Source: Schlesneria sp.
GTDB lineage: Bacteria > Planctomycetota > Planctomycetia > Planctomycetales > Planctomycetaceae
Assembly (NCBI GenBank): GCA_028291515.1
Contig: JAQGHU010000036.1
Coordinates: forward strand, 1-38,038
Direction: 5' to 3'
DNA length: 38,038 nt
Positions within the stretch are counted from its first letter, which is position 1. Every line of letters starts with the position of its first letter. Both the position numbers and the translations under genes were made by a program. Under the pieces are notes generated by a model. That model ran no database searches and was not told where the DNA came from. It saw only the letters and a list, made by a program, of their open reading frames with translations. Positions 28,344-36,005 of this stretch are shown one piece after another.

Positions 28344-29351
28344 ATGGACCACGACCGTCAGCGGCAGTCCGAAATGATCCTTTACCTGACCGAGGACGGC
28401 CGAACTCGCATCCAATGTCGATTCGAGAATGAGACAATTTGGTTGACGCAAATCCAGATCGCTGAATTGTTTCAGACGACGGTGCCGAATATCAATCAGC
28501 ACCTGAAAGCGATTTATGGAGAGGAGGAGCTCGACGAGTCGGCAACTATTAAGTCTTACTTAACAGTTCGATCCGAAGGATCGCGAGAAGTCTTCCGCGA
28601 TGTGCTGCACTACAACTTGCCCGCCATTCTTGCCGTGGGCTATAGGGTCCGCAGCCATCGTGGAACACAGTTCCGGCAGTGGGCGACGGCTCGGTTGAGC
28701 GAATACCTTGTGAAAGGGTTCGCAATGGACGACGAGCGGTTGAAGAATCCACCTGGCAAAGGCCAAAAGGACTACTTCGACGAACTGCTGGAGCGCATCC
28801 GCGACATCCGCTCCAGCGAACGCCGGTTCTACCAGAAAGTGCTCGACATCTACTCCACCAGCGTGGACTACTCGCCGAAAACCAAGATCTCGCAGGAGTT
28901 CTTTGCCACGGTACAAAACAAGATGCACTGGGCAGCGCATGGTCATACCGCTGCCGAAGTCATCCATCAACGGGTTGATGCCAGCCAACCGTCGATGGGA
29001 TTGAAATCGACTCGTCCCGGTGGGGTGATCCGTAAAGATGATGTTTCGGTCGCCAAGAATTATCTCGATGAAGATGAACTGCAGGTCCTGAATCGAATTG
29101 TCAACGCCTATCTTGAATTTGCAGAATTGCAGGCAATGAATCGCCAGCCGATGTCGATGACCGACTGGATTGTCCAGCTGGATGACTTCCTGAAACTGTC
29201 GGGACGCGAACTAAACCGGGACTACACGTCAAAGTACGACAATTTTGAATCTGGAAACGAATTGTGCCCCGGCATCGATGCTGGACGGCGAGATCAAAGA
29301 TTATTCGGCATTTCTGGAAGAGCGACGAAAGCTGATGTCGCTGAAGATTAA
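28344..29351 (+). CDS. RhuM family protein with atypical C-terminus (335 aa)
   Basis: The start 28344 follows AGAGGG by 9 bases; an upstream ATG (28323) lies in a repetitive GGGCAATGG stretch. The body fits the virulence-associated RhuM family (PF13310): LYLTEDGRTRIQCRFENETIWLTQIQIAELF, TVPNINQHLKAIYGEEEL, SEGSREVFRDVLHYNLPAILAVGYRVRSHRG and FQWAT-like QFRQWATARL, then FYQKVLDIY...SVDYSP. RhuM genes often sit inside type I restriction loci. The last ~45 residues (after SGREL) no longer resemble the family's usual helical tail, and a protein-like tail continues in another frame, so the 3' end is probably damaged. Confidence 0.85.
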   Translation: MDHDRQRQSEMILYLTEDGRTRIQCRFENETIWLTQIQIAELFQTTVPNINQHLKAIYGEEELDESATIKSYLTVRSEGSREVFRDVLHYNLPAILAVGYRVRSHRGTQFRQWATARLSEYLVKGFAMDDERLKNPPGKGQKDYFDELLERIRDIRSSERRFYQKVLDIYSTSVDYSPKTKISQEFFATVQNKMHWAAHGHTAAEVIHQRVDASQPSMGLKSTRPGGVIRKDDVSVAKNYLDEDELQVLNRIVNAYLEFAELQAMNRQPMSMTDWIVQLDDFLKLSGRELNRDYTSKYDNFESGNELCPGIDAGRRDQRLFGISGRATKADVAED

Positions 29352-29374
29352 GAAGTGGTTCGGGAGCCTTTGAA
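29279..29374 (+). pseudogene. orphan protein tail, frame differs from RhuM
   Basis: The frame ATG-CTG-GAC... reads MLDGEIKDYSAFLEERRK then LMSLKIKKWFGSL and a stop at 29372-29374. This has the look of a genuine soluble C-terminus (charged helix, regular hydrophobic spacing), with no complete gene attached. It overlaps the out-of-family end of the RhuM gene. I do not recognise the parent family with confidence. Most likely it is a deletion remnant joined to RhuM. Confidence 0.45.
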
Positions 29375-29477
29375 GTCAAGACGTTGCCGAATAAATTAAT
29401 TCGACGCCTGAAGTCTTAAATCCAACTCTGCTGCTGCGAGCTTAGCTCGGGCAATCAACAAGGGAATCGACGGCATT

Positions 29478-30887
29478 ATGGCCACAACGCCCGCACAAAT
29501 CGACGCATGGAGAGCCGCGCGTTCCGAGGATCAGAACTTGGAGTTCAAAGAGGCCAAGAACCAGTTTGACAATCGAAAACTGTTCCGATATTGCGTCGCG
29601 TTGGCAAACGAGGGGGGCGGGTATCTACTGCTTGGAATTGAGGATGCTCCGCCTCGCAGAGTCGTCGGAACCGCCGCTTTCAATGATCCCGTGGACATGG
29701 CGTCAAAGCTATTCCAGACACTGAACTTCAGAGTTGATATTGAGGAGGTTGCACATCCCGACGGTCGAGTTCTGGTGTTTCATATTCCTGGCCGTCCGTT
29801 GGGAACCGCCTATCAATTCGAAGGTGCATACCTAATGCGAGCCGGAGAGGAGTTAGTCGCAATGAGTGAAGATCGCTTGCGGACTATCTTCAACGAAGGG
29901 AAACCAGACTGGCTATCACTTTCCGCCAAGACTGGTTGTGACGACGCGAGCGTAGTGCAACTTCTCGACACTCAAAGCTACTTTGACTTGCTGCATCTGC
30001 CCTATCCGTCACAGCGAGACGGTGTTTTGGTGCGGTTTGAAAGCGAAAAACTCATCGAGAGATCCAACAATCATTGGACCATCACAAACCTCGGGGCAAT
30101 TTTGTTTGCGAAGAAGCTTGACCAATTTGATCATTTAGCTCGTAAAGCGCCTCGGGTGATTGTTTATGAGGGGCTTGGCAAACTCAAAACGAAGAGCGAC
30201 TTGGCGGGAACGATGGGCTACGCCGTCGGTTTTCAAGGCTTGGTCGGGTTTATCAATGGGCTGATTCCTTCAAACGAAGTGATCGAACAGGCGCTGCGTC
30301 GTGAAGTAAAGATGTTCCCGGAAATCGCGATTCGAGAATTGGTTGCCAATGCATTGATACACCAGGATTTCAACGAAACTGGGACGGCTGTGATGATCGA
30401 ACTTTATGATGACCGAATTGAGATTTCCAATCCCGGGCGGCCGTTTATTCCTCCCGAACGATTCATCGACGAATATAAGTCTCGCAACGAACGTCTGGCC
30501 GACCTTATGCGCCGTCTCGGCATCTGTGAAGAAAAGGGAAGCGGTGTTGATAAGGTCGTTTCTGCCGCCGAAGCCTTTCAGCTACCTGCGCCGGATTTTC
30601 GAGTCAAGGAACTTCGGACGTCCGTCGTAATGTTCGCGCATCAAGAGCTGGAACATATGGATCGAAGCGATCGGATTCGGGCTTGTTACCAACACTGTTG
30701 TTTGCGCTACGTCATGAACCAGCAGATGACTAATCAGAGCTTGCGCGATCGGTTCAAACTGCCTGAGAGCAAAGTTGCAACCGTTTCCCTCATAATTGCG
30801 GCAACAGTTGAAGCCGGAAAAATCAAGCTTTCGGACCCCACTCAAGCTTCCACTCGCTACCGTAGTTATGTGCCCTACTGGGCCTGA
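29478..30887 (+). CDS. AlbA_2/Schlafen domain and GHKL-like ATPase protein (469 aa)
   Basis: The N-terminus (about 15-130) is an AlbA_2 (Schlafen AlbA) domain: EDQNLEFKEAKNQFDNRKL, VALANEGGGYLLLGIED, DGRVLVFHIPGRP. The middle has an HATPase_c_4-type GHKL fold: IRELVANALIHQDF (about 285-298, Asn291 as the N-box), EISNPGRPF (~315-323) and EEKGSGVDKV (~351-360). The last ~80 residues suggest a winged helix. Proteins of this layout are often annotated as putative transcriptional regulators or RecG-like, and several occur in restriction-associated loci. The role is not proven; it lies between RhuM and the hsdR remnant. Confidence 0.88.
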   Translation: MATTPAQIDAWRAARSEDQNLEFKEAKNQFDNRKLFRYCVALANEGGGYLLLGIEDAPPRRVVGTAAFNDPVDMASKLFQTLNFRVDIEEVAHPDGRVLVFHIPGRPLGTAYQFEGAYLMRAGEELVAMSEDRLRTIFNEGKPDWLSLSAKTGCDDASVVQLLDTQSYFDLLHLPYPSQRDGVLVRFESEKLIERSNNHWTITNLGAILFAKKLDQFDHLARKAPRVIVYEGLGKLKTKSDLAGTMGYAVGFQGLVGFINGLIPSNEVIEQALRREVKMFPEIAIRELVANALIHQDFNETGTAVMIELYDDRIEISNPGRPFIPPERFIDEYKSRNERLADLMRRLGICEEKGSGVDKVVSAAEAFQLPAPDFRVKELRTSVVMFAHQELEHMDRSDRIRACYQHCCLRYVMNQQMTNQSLRDRFKLPESKVATVSLIIAATVEAGKIKLSDPTQASTRYRSYVPYWA

Positions 30888-30974
30888 ATCCTCTTTTATC
30901 TCAAGGCCATTGTGCGTCCATGGTGAATCGCAAGATTATATTTTGAAACAACTTACTTCTTTTAGCGCAAATCC

Positions 30975-31250
30975 ATGAACGTAACCTAAACCCGCCCCGA
31001 GCACATCGATCCCGCTCTTGCAGCCGCTGGATGGACCGTCATCGAAGAGAGCCTATCCAATCGCCGGGACAGCACGAAGTCTCCGGTCGGCACCGCAAGT
31101 CGTTGACTGCCGATTACGTGCTTGAGTATCGCAACACTGAAGCTCGCTGTCGTCGAAGCCAAGGCATGGGATCAATCGACCACCGAGGTCCATCAGCAGT
31201 CGGCGCAGCAGAAAAAGTTTCGCGACTATCACGAGGCAGAAACCCAATGA
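30975..31250 (+). pseudogene. decayed N-terminus of a type I restriction R subunit (hsdR)
   Basis: Three pieces in two frames read as one HsdR start. Frame A: TRPEHIDPALAAAGWTVIEES from about 30990, after an early TAA (30987-30989). Frame B: GRHRKSLTADYVLEYRNT near 31087-31140. Back to frame A: KLAVVEAKAWDQSTTEV near 31140-31190, then an unrelated run to a stop at 31250. In intact HsdR these join as ...EHIDP..AAGW..IE.S..REY...GR....(R)GK.LTADYVLEYRNTKLAVVEAKAWD..., the N-terminal endonuclease region. Two frameshifts, a stop and missing downstream sequence make this dead. Confidence 0.85.
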
Positions 31251-31252
31251 TT

Positions 31253-31299
31253 CAAAGCAAAACAGCCCTGTCCGCAGATTCTGCGGACAGGGCTGTTTG
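31253..31299 (-). terminator. strong intrinsic terminator of the tRNA unit
   Basis: A 17-bp or longer perfect stem (AACAGCCCTGTCCGCAG and complement, 3-base loop) is followed on the minus strand by TTTT. It lies just past the tRNA-Ala 3' end. Confidence 0.9.
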
Positions 31300-31304
31300 T
31301 TGAG

Positions 31305-31377
31305 TGGAGACGACGGGGGTCGAACCCGTAACCTCAGGCTTGCAAAGCCAGCGCTCTCCCAATTGAGCTACGTCCCC
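31305..31377 (-). tRNA. tRNA-Ala (anticodon UGC)
   Basis: On the minus strand the 73 bases fold as a cloverleaf: acceptor GGGGACG/CGTCTCC with the alanine identity pair G3:U70, D arm TAGCTCAATTGGGAGAGC, anticodon loop TTTGCAA (UGC), T arm ACGGG-TTCGACC-CCCGT, discriminator A. CCA is not encoded. The anticodon stem has one mismatch (U28-U42). Together with tRNA-Ile it forms a two-gene unit. Confidence 0.95.
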
Positions 31378-31449
31378 GAGTGCAGGTGACTCTGGGTGAG
31401 TAACCTGCAAATCTAGTGAACCACCGGTTTGGGAGCGGTGGCCCTGAGG

Positions 31450-31523
31450 TGGGCGTACGTGGATTCGAACCACGGACCTCAGCTTTATCAGAGCTGCGCT
31501 CTAGCCAACTGAGCTATACGCCC
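31450..31523 (-). tRNA. tRNA-Ile (anticodon GAU)
   Basis: 74 bases on the minus strand: acceptor GGGCGTA/TACGCCC fully paired, D arm TAGCTCAGTTGGCTAGAGC, anticodon stem CAGCT/AGCTG with loop CTGATAA (GAU), T arm CGTGG-TTCGAAT-CCACG, discriminator A. CCA is not encoded. It is transcribed first, 72 bases before tRNA-Ala. No rRNA gene is on either side. Confidence 0.96.
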
Positions 31524-31598
31524 TAACACCTTCTGAACGAACGGCTTGGGATGGTGATCCCTTGGCCAAGGCCAACTGCCAGTCGGACGGAAGAGGGA

Positions 31599-31629
31599 AT
31601 AGTATTACAGCCGAGCGGATTACTGTCCA
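31599..31629 (-). promoter_or_regulatory. predicted promoter of the tRNA-Ile/tRNA-Ala unit
   Basis: Read on the minus strand: TGGACA, 16 bases, TAATACTAT then TC. It shares the TAATACTATTC block with the infC promoter. The start would lie about 68 bases before tRNA-Ile. Confidence 0.55.
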
Positions 31630-31743
31630 GTCAGCCCCTGTCACGAATTGGAAATCGTGGCAAGTTATTGTGGTTGATGAGGTTGTGAGTCGCAGCAGGA
31701 AGAGAAAGCGAGACACGCAGGGAGATTGCCCACGCGGTTAAAC

Positions 31744-32694
31744 TCAGGGAGAGACAACCGACGCCAAAGCCATTTGCATCGTGGTGATCGCCTGGATGGC
31801 ATCGGTCACCGTGGGGACGGGAACGAGGCCCCCCAGGGCTCTGCGGCAGAATTGGTCGAGGATGATTTCGTAGGGAGAACGCTCATTCCCATGGACTTCC
31901 TGACCGCATTCTTCGCCCGCTTGCCACGAGATCTGAGTCTTTCCGCCAAGGCTCGCCGACCCTCGCTCGCATTCCACCTGGCGACAATCGATCGCATCGG
32001 GAGCGAAGTGAATCGTGGCCGTGGGGGGATCATTCGGGTGAGATGCTTGAGCTGCAAAACTGAGTCGTAACTGTGACCCTGCCGACGTGGTTTGAAACGA
32101 GACGGCGGTGCAGGGGGTTCCGACCAGGCAGGCACACCAGTCGAACAGGCCGATCGCGCCCGGTTGATTCTCGGTCAGCCACTCGTGCACGTCAGCGGCC
32201 GTGACTTCAGCTAGTGGGACGGTCACCTCGATCTTGTGGACCGGTCCAAACTTCGTGGCAATCAGTTCGCGCAGTCGAGTTGTCGCGGGGGTGAACCGCT
32301 GCGGAAACTCGGGCATCAGTGGTTCGCCGCACTCCATCGCTTCATTCAGCAGCGGCAATAGCTTGGAGATCGGAGCACAAAACGTGTTGGCGAACAGAGC
32401 GGGGCGACCATGTTTCACCGCGAGAGCCGCCGGATACGTGTCGAACCAGCCAGGGTCAAGGATCAGCCAGGCGTGTAGATCGGTACGTTGAGTCAGATGC
32501 CACGGGCAGGAAATCGGCATCGCTTCGAATTCATCGGCGACGACTGCCGCTCGCATTTGCACGCTATCGCAGATCGCTTTGACGGTCAGCTTGGACGACA
32601 GGCGCTGAATCGCGTCACGGTAATGCAGCTCCCAAGTCGGACCAACCCCGACCAGGGCGACTGAAACTTTCGCGCGACTTGTCTTCTCTCCCAT
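31744..32694 (-). CDS. degenerate Gfo/Idh/MocA-like Rossmann protein (316 aa)
   Basis: Met at 32694 gives a clean start just before the Rossmann strand (KVSVALVGVGPTWELHYRDAI); an earlier Met at 32739 would add an unrelated tail. The fold is suggested by GVGPTW, a 30-residue spacing to LTVKAICDS, then LHAWLILDPGWFDTYPAALAVKHGRPALFANTF, where canonical members have the EKP motif. Here that motif is absent, so the usual catalytic Lys is not in place. The C-terminal domain is beta-rich. It may be an inactive or differently acting member. It is divergent from the ornithine cyclodeaminase-like gene. Confidence 0.65.
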   Translation of the reverse strand: MGEKTSRAKVSVALVGVGPTWELHYRDAIQRLSSKLTVKAICDSVQMRAAVVADEFEAMPISCPWHLTQRTDLHAWLILDPGWFDTYPAALAVKHGRPALFANTFCAPISKLLPLLNEAMECGEPLMPEFPQRFTPATTRLRELIATKFGPVHKIEVTVPLAEVTAADVHEWLTENQPGAIGLFDWCACLVGTPCTAVSFQTTSAGSQLRLSFAAQASHPNDPPTATIHFAPDAIDCRQVECERGSASLGGKTQISWQAGEECGQEVHGNERSPYEIILDQFCRRALGGLVPVPTVTDAIQAITTMQMALASVVSP

Positions 32695-32877
32695 CGTCAC
32701 ATCCGTTGAGCGGCGTCCGACTTCGGCAACGGCTGACATATTAGCGGGAGACAATAAGATTCGCACGACAGTCCCCCGAGTCTTCAGATTTAGCCCGGTT
32801 TGTCCAGACAGTTGCCTTCTGCGGCGGTGTTGCGATGATGACATTGGAAGCTGGTCCATTTCATGCGAGGTCCCTAG

Positions 32878-34143
32878 ATGAACGCGAATGCTCAACCAAC
32901 GCCACCAAAATCGGGACACGCGATCTGCGAAGACGTCGAACTCTCGGGCCACATCATCGACAGCCTGCTGCTGCCAAAAGTCCTCGATGAGATCACGTCG
33001 CTCGGCGGTGAATATCAGAGTCAGGAAATCAGGATCGGGCACAATCGGAACGATCCCAGCTACGTCCGACTGACCGTCACCGCGCCGACGCTACCGTGTC
33101 TGGAGACGATCCTGACCGCGATCGGTCAGCATGGGGCGGTTCCGGTGCAGCATCACGATTGTCGACTGGAAGTAGTCGATATCGAAGGTGCTTTCCCCGA
33201 AGGGTTTTACGCCACGACGAACGAGCGGACTGAGGTTCGGCTGAACAACGCGTGGATTCCCGTCGAACTGCAGGAAATGGACTGCGCGATCTCGGTCGAT
33301 CGAGCCGCTCGGAAAGCTCGTTGCGTGGCCATGGCCGATGTGAAACAGGGTGAGTACATCGTCGTGGGGCGACTGGGAACTCGCGTGTTTCCCGTTGGGC
33401 GCGATGTTGATCAACGGCATTCGTTTGGATTCATGAACAGCACCGTCTCGAGCGAGAAACCCAAGAACGTCACCGTGCGAGAGATCGCCGAGCAGATGCG
33501 TCGAGCGGCTCGCGGTACAGGCAAGATCCTGGTCGTGGCGGGTCCGGCGGTCGTGCATACCGGCAGTCGCGAACTGCTGAGCTGGTTGATTCGAGATGGC
33601 TTCGTCAACGTGCTGTTCGCGGGGAATGCGCTGGCGGCTCATGACATCGAGCAATCCTTTTTTGGGACCAGCCTGGGGATCTCGATGGAGCATGGGGGCT
33701 CGACTGAAGAGGGGCACGAACATCATCTGCGGACGATCAATCGCATCCGTCGCCTGGGAAGCATTCGCAAGGCCGTGGATGATGGTTTGTTGACGCAGGG
33801 GATCATGTACGAATGCATTCATAACAACGTTCCCTATGTCCTGGCCGGCAGCATTCGCGACGATGGGCCGTTGCCGGATGTCATCACGGATACGCTGGTC
33901 GCTCAAACGAAGATGCGCGAACTGGTGCCGGGGGTCACGTTCTGTCTGATGATCGCTACGACACTGCACAGCATTGCTGTGGGGAATCTGTTGCCGGCGA
34001 CCGTGAAAACCGTCTGCGTTGATATCAATCCGGCCACGGTGACGAAGTTGGCGGATCGAGGGACTTTCCAGTCGGTGGGCTTGGTCACTGATGTCGAGCC
34101 GTTTCTGCGGGTCCTTGTGCGGGAACTGGGCGGACCGGCGTGA
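32878..34143 (+). CDS. archaeal-type ornithine cyclodeaminase, LOR/SDH domain (TIGR00300-like), 421 aa
   Basis: ATG follows GAGG with 7 bases spacing. The chain matches the LOR/SDH family throughout: an N-terminal domain (ELSGHIIDSLLLPKVLD, to about residue 115), a middle segment with CRLEVVDIEGAFPEGFY and CAISVDRAARKARCV, and a Rossmann-like C-terminal part: GKILVVAGPAVVHTGSRELLSWLI, VNVLFAGNALAAHDIEQSFFGTSLG, GSIRDDGPLPDVITDT, VCVDINPATVTKL. In cyanobacterial AgrE/ArgZ the C-terminal domain of this family converts ornithine to proline plus ammonia; archaeal members do likewise with NAD+. The arginine-dihydrolase domain is not present here. This would make proline directly from ornithine. 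Activity is inferred from family, not shown. Confidence 0.85.
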   Translation: MNANAQPTPPKSGHAICEDVELSGHIIDSLLLPKVLDEITSLGGEYQSQEIRIGHNRNDPSYVRLTVTAPTLPCLETILTAIGQHGAVPVQHHDCRLEVVDIEGAFPEGFYATTNERTEVRLNNAWIPVELQEMDCAISVDRAARKARCVAMADVKQGEYIVVGRLGTRVFPVGRDVDQRHSFGFMNSTVSSEKPKNVTVREIAEQMRRAARGTGKILVVAGPAVVHTGSRELLSWLIRDGFVNVLFAGNALAAHDIEQSFFGTSLGISMEHGGSTEEGHEHHLRTINRIRRLGSIRKAVDDGLLTQGIMYECIHNNVPYVLAGSIRDDGPLPDVITDTLVAQTKMRELVPGVTFCLMIATTLHSIAVGNLLPATVKTVCVDINPATVTKLADRGTFQSVGLVTDVEPFLRVLVRELGGPA

Positions 34144-34156
34144 AATGCCGAAGGGG

Positions 34157-34246
34157 GGCTGAGGGGCAATGGCTGAGGGCCAAGCGACGGAGAAGACGTG
34201 ATGTTTTCCTTTCTGTCCCTTGGCCCTCAGCCCTTGCCCCTCAGCC
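34157..34246. repeat. inverted repeat, GGCTGAGGGGCAA family
   Basis: Left arm 34157-34184 and right arm 34219-34246 pair over 28 bases with a single mismatch, around a 34-base loop. It lies 13 bases after the ornithine cyclodeaminase-like gene and could end its transcript. A single-arm relative is at 25883-25916. Confidence 0.85.
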
Positions 34247-34489
34247 GTTTTGATAGTCTCAAGAGTCTGCGGTGACTTTGCCGATGTTGTCGGTGAAGCG
34301 GGTTCGTCCGATGCCAGCCATCGTGAGCAGGCTGAGTTCGACAGTTATTCATATCGCTATCGCATCTTACACGAAAACTCTAAGGACATGGTTGTTCGGC
34401 CGATATCTCTTTCAGGGACATCGCGGCGGATGACTGCGCCCTGTTGATCCCATATTGAAATCCCGCGGTATCAAGGAAGGGACAGCACC
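34247..34489. other. rest of the intergenic region before the small protein gene
   Basis: Together with the inverted repeat, 34144-34489 (346 bases) holds no supported gene. No promoter was recognised confidently. Confidence 0.4.
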
Positions 34490-34750
34490 ATGCCACAGCA
34501 GGGGATCAACGTATTAGCTTTGCTGAAGGGTGGTGAACGGTATGTCTTCCTGTACGACGATCGCAGCATCGAACAGGTGCTGCAGATGATCGGTCGTTAT
34601 GCCGCCGATCCCGAATTGAGCTTCACCTGGTACGACGCGGCGGTCCTTAGCCAGCGCGTTCGAAAACTGATGGCCGATGCCACTGACGTTGCACCCTCGG
34701 CCGCCATCGATGAAACGACTCATAACCGGATCCGCAGGTCTGCTGCGTGA
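34490..34750 (+). CDS. small conserved-looking hypothetical protein (86 aa)
   Basis: ATG follows GGAAGGG with good spacing. The protein begins MPQQGINVLALLKGGERYVFLYDD and continues RSIEQVLQMIGRYAADPELSFTWYDAAVLSQRVRKLM. I associate proteins beginning this way with planctomycete genomes, often near xerC/xerD; no function is known. A repeat-bearing gap of 174 bases separates it from xerC, so co-transcription is possible but not certain. Confidence 0.7.
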   Translation: MPQQGINVLALLKGGERYVFLYDDRSIEQVLQMIGRYAADPELSFTWYDAAVLSQRVRKLMADATDVAPSAAIDETTHNRIRRSAA

Positions 34751-34771
34751 AGCAGCCACGGAAGAAGAATT

Positions 34772-34905
34772 GAGCCACGGATTTTCACAGATGAAACACG
34801 GATAAGAGAGTGGAGGCGATTGGGTTTCGTACCCTTGGGCCTTCTCTTTTTCTGGAGATTTCAACTTCGTCCTGTCCGTGTTCAATCCGTGTTTCATCCG
34901 TGGCT
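34772..34905. repeat. dispersed GAGCCACGGAT/ACACGGAT repeat pair before xerC
   Basis: GAGCCACGGATTTTCACAG... (34772-34805) is matched in inverse orientation by ...AATCCGTGTTTCATCCGTGGCT (34873-34905). The same motif recurs on the other side of xerC and near 37824. The pair encloses about 70 bases. Confidence 0.8.
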
Positions 34906-34924
34906 AACCTTCCTGGATTGATTC

Positions 34925-35845
34925 ATGTTTGCGGCGATCGATGGCTTTTTGCGGTATTTGAAGATCGAACGCAATGCGTCCGAGTTGACGATCAAGTCGT
35001 ACTCGGAAGACTTCGGCAGCTTGCAGGATTACATTCGCGATCGAGTTGGCGAGGTGTCGACGCCTGCCGAACTGCAGATCGCTCAGCTTCGCGGTTATGT
35101 GGCGTACCTTCACGAATGTGACTATGCCCGGACGACGATTGCTCGCCGGCTGGCCAGTCTTCGCAGCTTCTTCCGCTATTGCCAGCGTGAAGGTTTGGTC
35201 ACTTCGAACCCGGCCAAGGTGTTGCGAACGCCTCGAGTCGGTCGCAAGCTGCCTCACTTTCTGACTATTGATCAGATCACCCAGCTGCTCGAAGCACCTC
35301 CCGCCAATGAAGCGGAAGGACTGCGTGATCGAGCCCTGTTGGAAACGATGTACTCGGCCGGTCTGCGTGTTGCCGAACTGGTCGGGATGAACGTCGACAA
35401 CTGGGATCGCGATACCAACGTGGTCCGCGTGATTGGTAAAGGGAGGAAGGAACGGATCGCTCCGATCGGTCGACATGCATCGAAGGCGTTGAGCCGCTGG
35501 CTGGAAGTTCGCGAACCCGCGCCCGATGCCAAGCCCGCTCATCGCAACGCCATGTTTTTGAATCGGTTTGGAACTCGGCTGACGACTCGTAGCGTCGGCC
35601 GCATGATGGAAAAGTATCTGGCGTTGACGGGACTCGATCGAATCACCACACCGCATACGCTGCGGCACACCTTCGCCACGCATCTGCTCGATGGCGGAGC
35701 CGACTTGCGTAGCGTGCAGGAACTGCTGGGCCACAAAAGCTTGACGACGACACAGATCTATACTCACGTCAGCACCAAACGCCTGAAAGACACTTACGAG
35801 CAATCGCATCCTCATGCGGCGAAGAATCGGAAAGTGGAAGAGTAG
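34925..35845 (+). CDS. xerC: tyrosine recombinase XerC/XerD family
   Basis: 306 residues, the usual length. The N-terminal SAM-like domain (1-95: [19 protein letters not shown]) is followed by the catalytic domain, with all residues in place: R148 (SAGLRVAEL), K172 (GKGRKER), H244 and R247 (HTLRH), H270 (LLGHKS) and nucleophile Y279 (TQIYTHVS). Cellular XerC/D resolves chromosome dimers at dif; the short linker-free form, lack of a mobile-element context and the planctomycete setting favour the housekeeping enzyme. No dif site was recognised here. C versus D cannot be separated by eye. It is flanked on both sides by CACGGAT-type repeats. Confidence 0.93.
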   Translation: MFAAIDGFLRYLKIERNASELTIKSYSEDFGSLQDYIRDRVGEVSTPAELQIAQLRGYVAYLHECDYARTTIARRLASLRSFFRYCQREGLVTSNPAKVLRTPRVGRKLPHFLTIDQITQLLEAPPANEAEGLRDRALLETMYSAGLRVAELVGMNVDNWDRDTNVVRVIGKGRKERIAPIGRHASKALSRWLEVREPAPDAKPAHRNAMFLNRFGTRLTTRSVGRMMEKYLALTGLDRITTPHTLRHTFATHLLDGGADLRSVQELLGHKSLTTTQIYTHVSTKRLKDTYEQSHPHAAKNRKVEE

Positions 35846-35855
35846 CGAGAAGAGT

Positions 35856-35995
35856 TCGCCACGGATGAACAAGACGGATAAAGACAAGGGAATTGTTGAA
35901 GAGTTGAATGGGAGTTGAGGTGTCTGGCCCCTCTCATTATTGCATCTTTTCTTTGGCCTTTATCCGTGTTCATCTGTGTCAATCCGTGGCTCGCC
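35856..35995. repeat. dispersed CACGGAT repeat pair after xerC
   Basis: GCCACGGATGAACAAGACGG (35858-35877) is matched inversely by a block around 35961-35995 (TATCCGTGTTCATCTGTGTC, then AATCCGTGGC). It lies between xerC and the convergent PQQ-repeat gene. Confidence 0.75.
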
Positions 35996-36005
35996 TTACT
36001 CCGTC

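Noticed and set aside
31021-31303. Intact 90-aa gene at the hsdR remnant
   Set aside because: It carries only the middle third of the HsdR-like pattern; neighbouring pieces lie in the other frame, so it is a pseudogene fragment.
34904-35887. Minus-strand frame (327 aa) over xerC
   Set aside because: XerC has all catalytic residues in its own frame, so this is its shadow.
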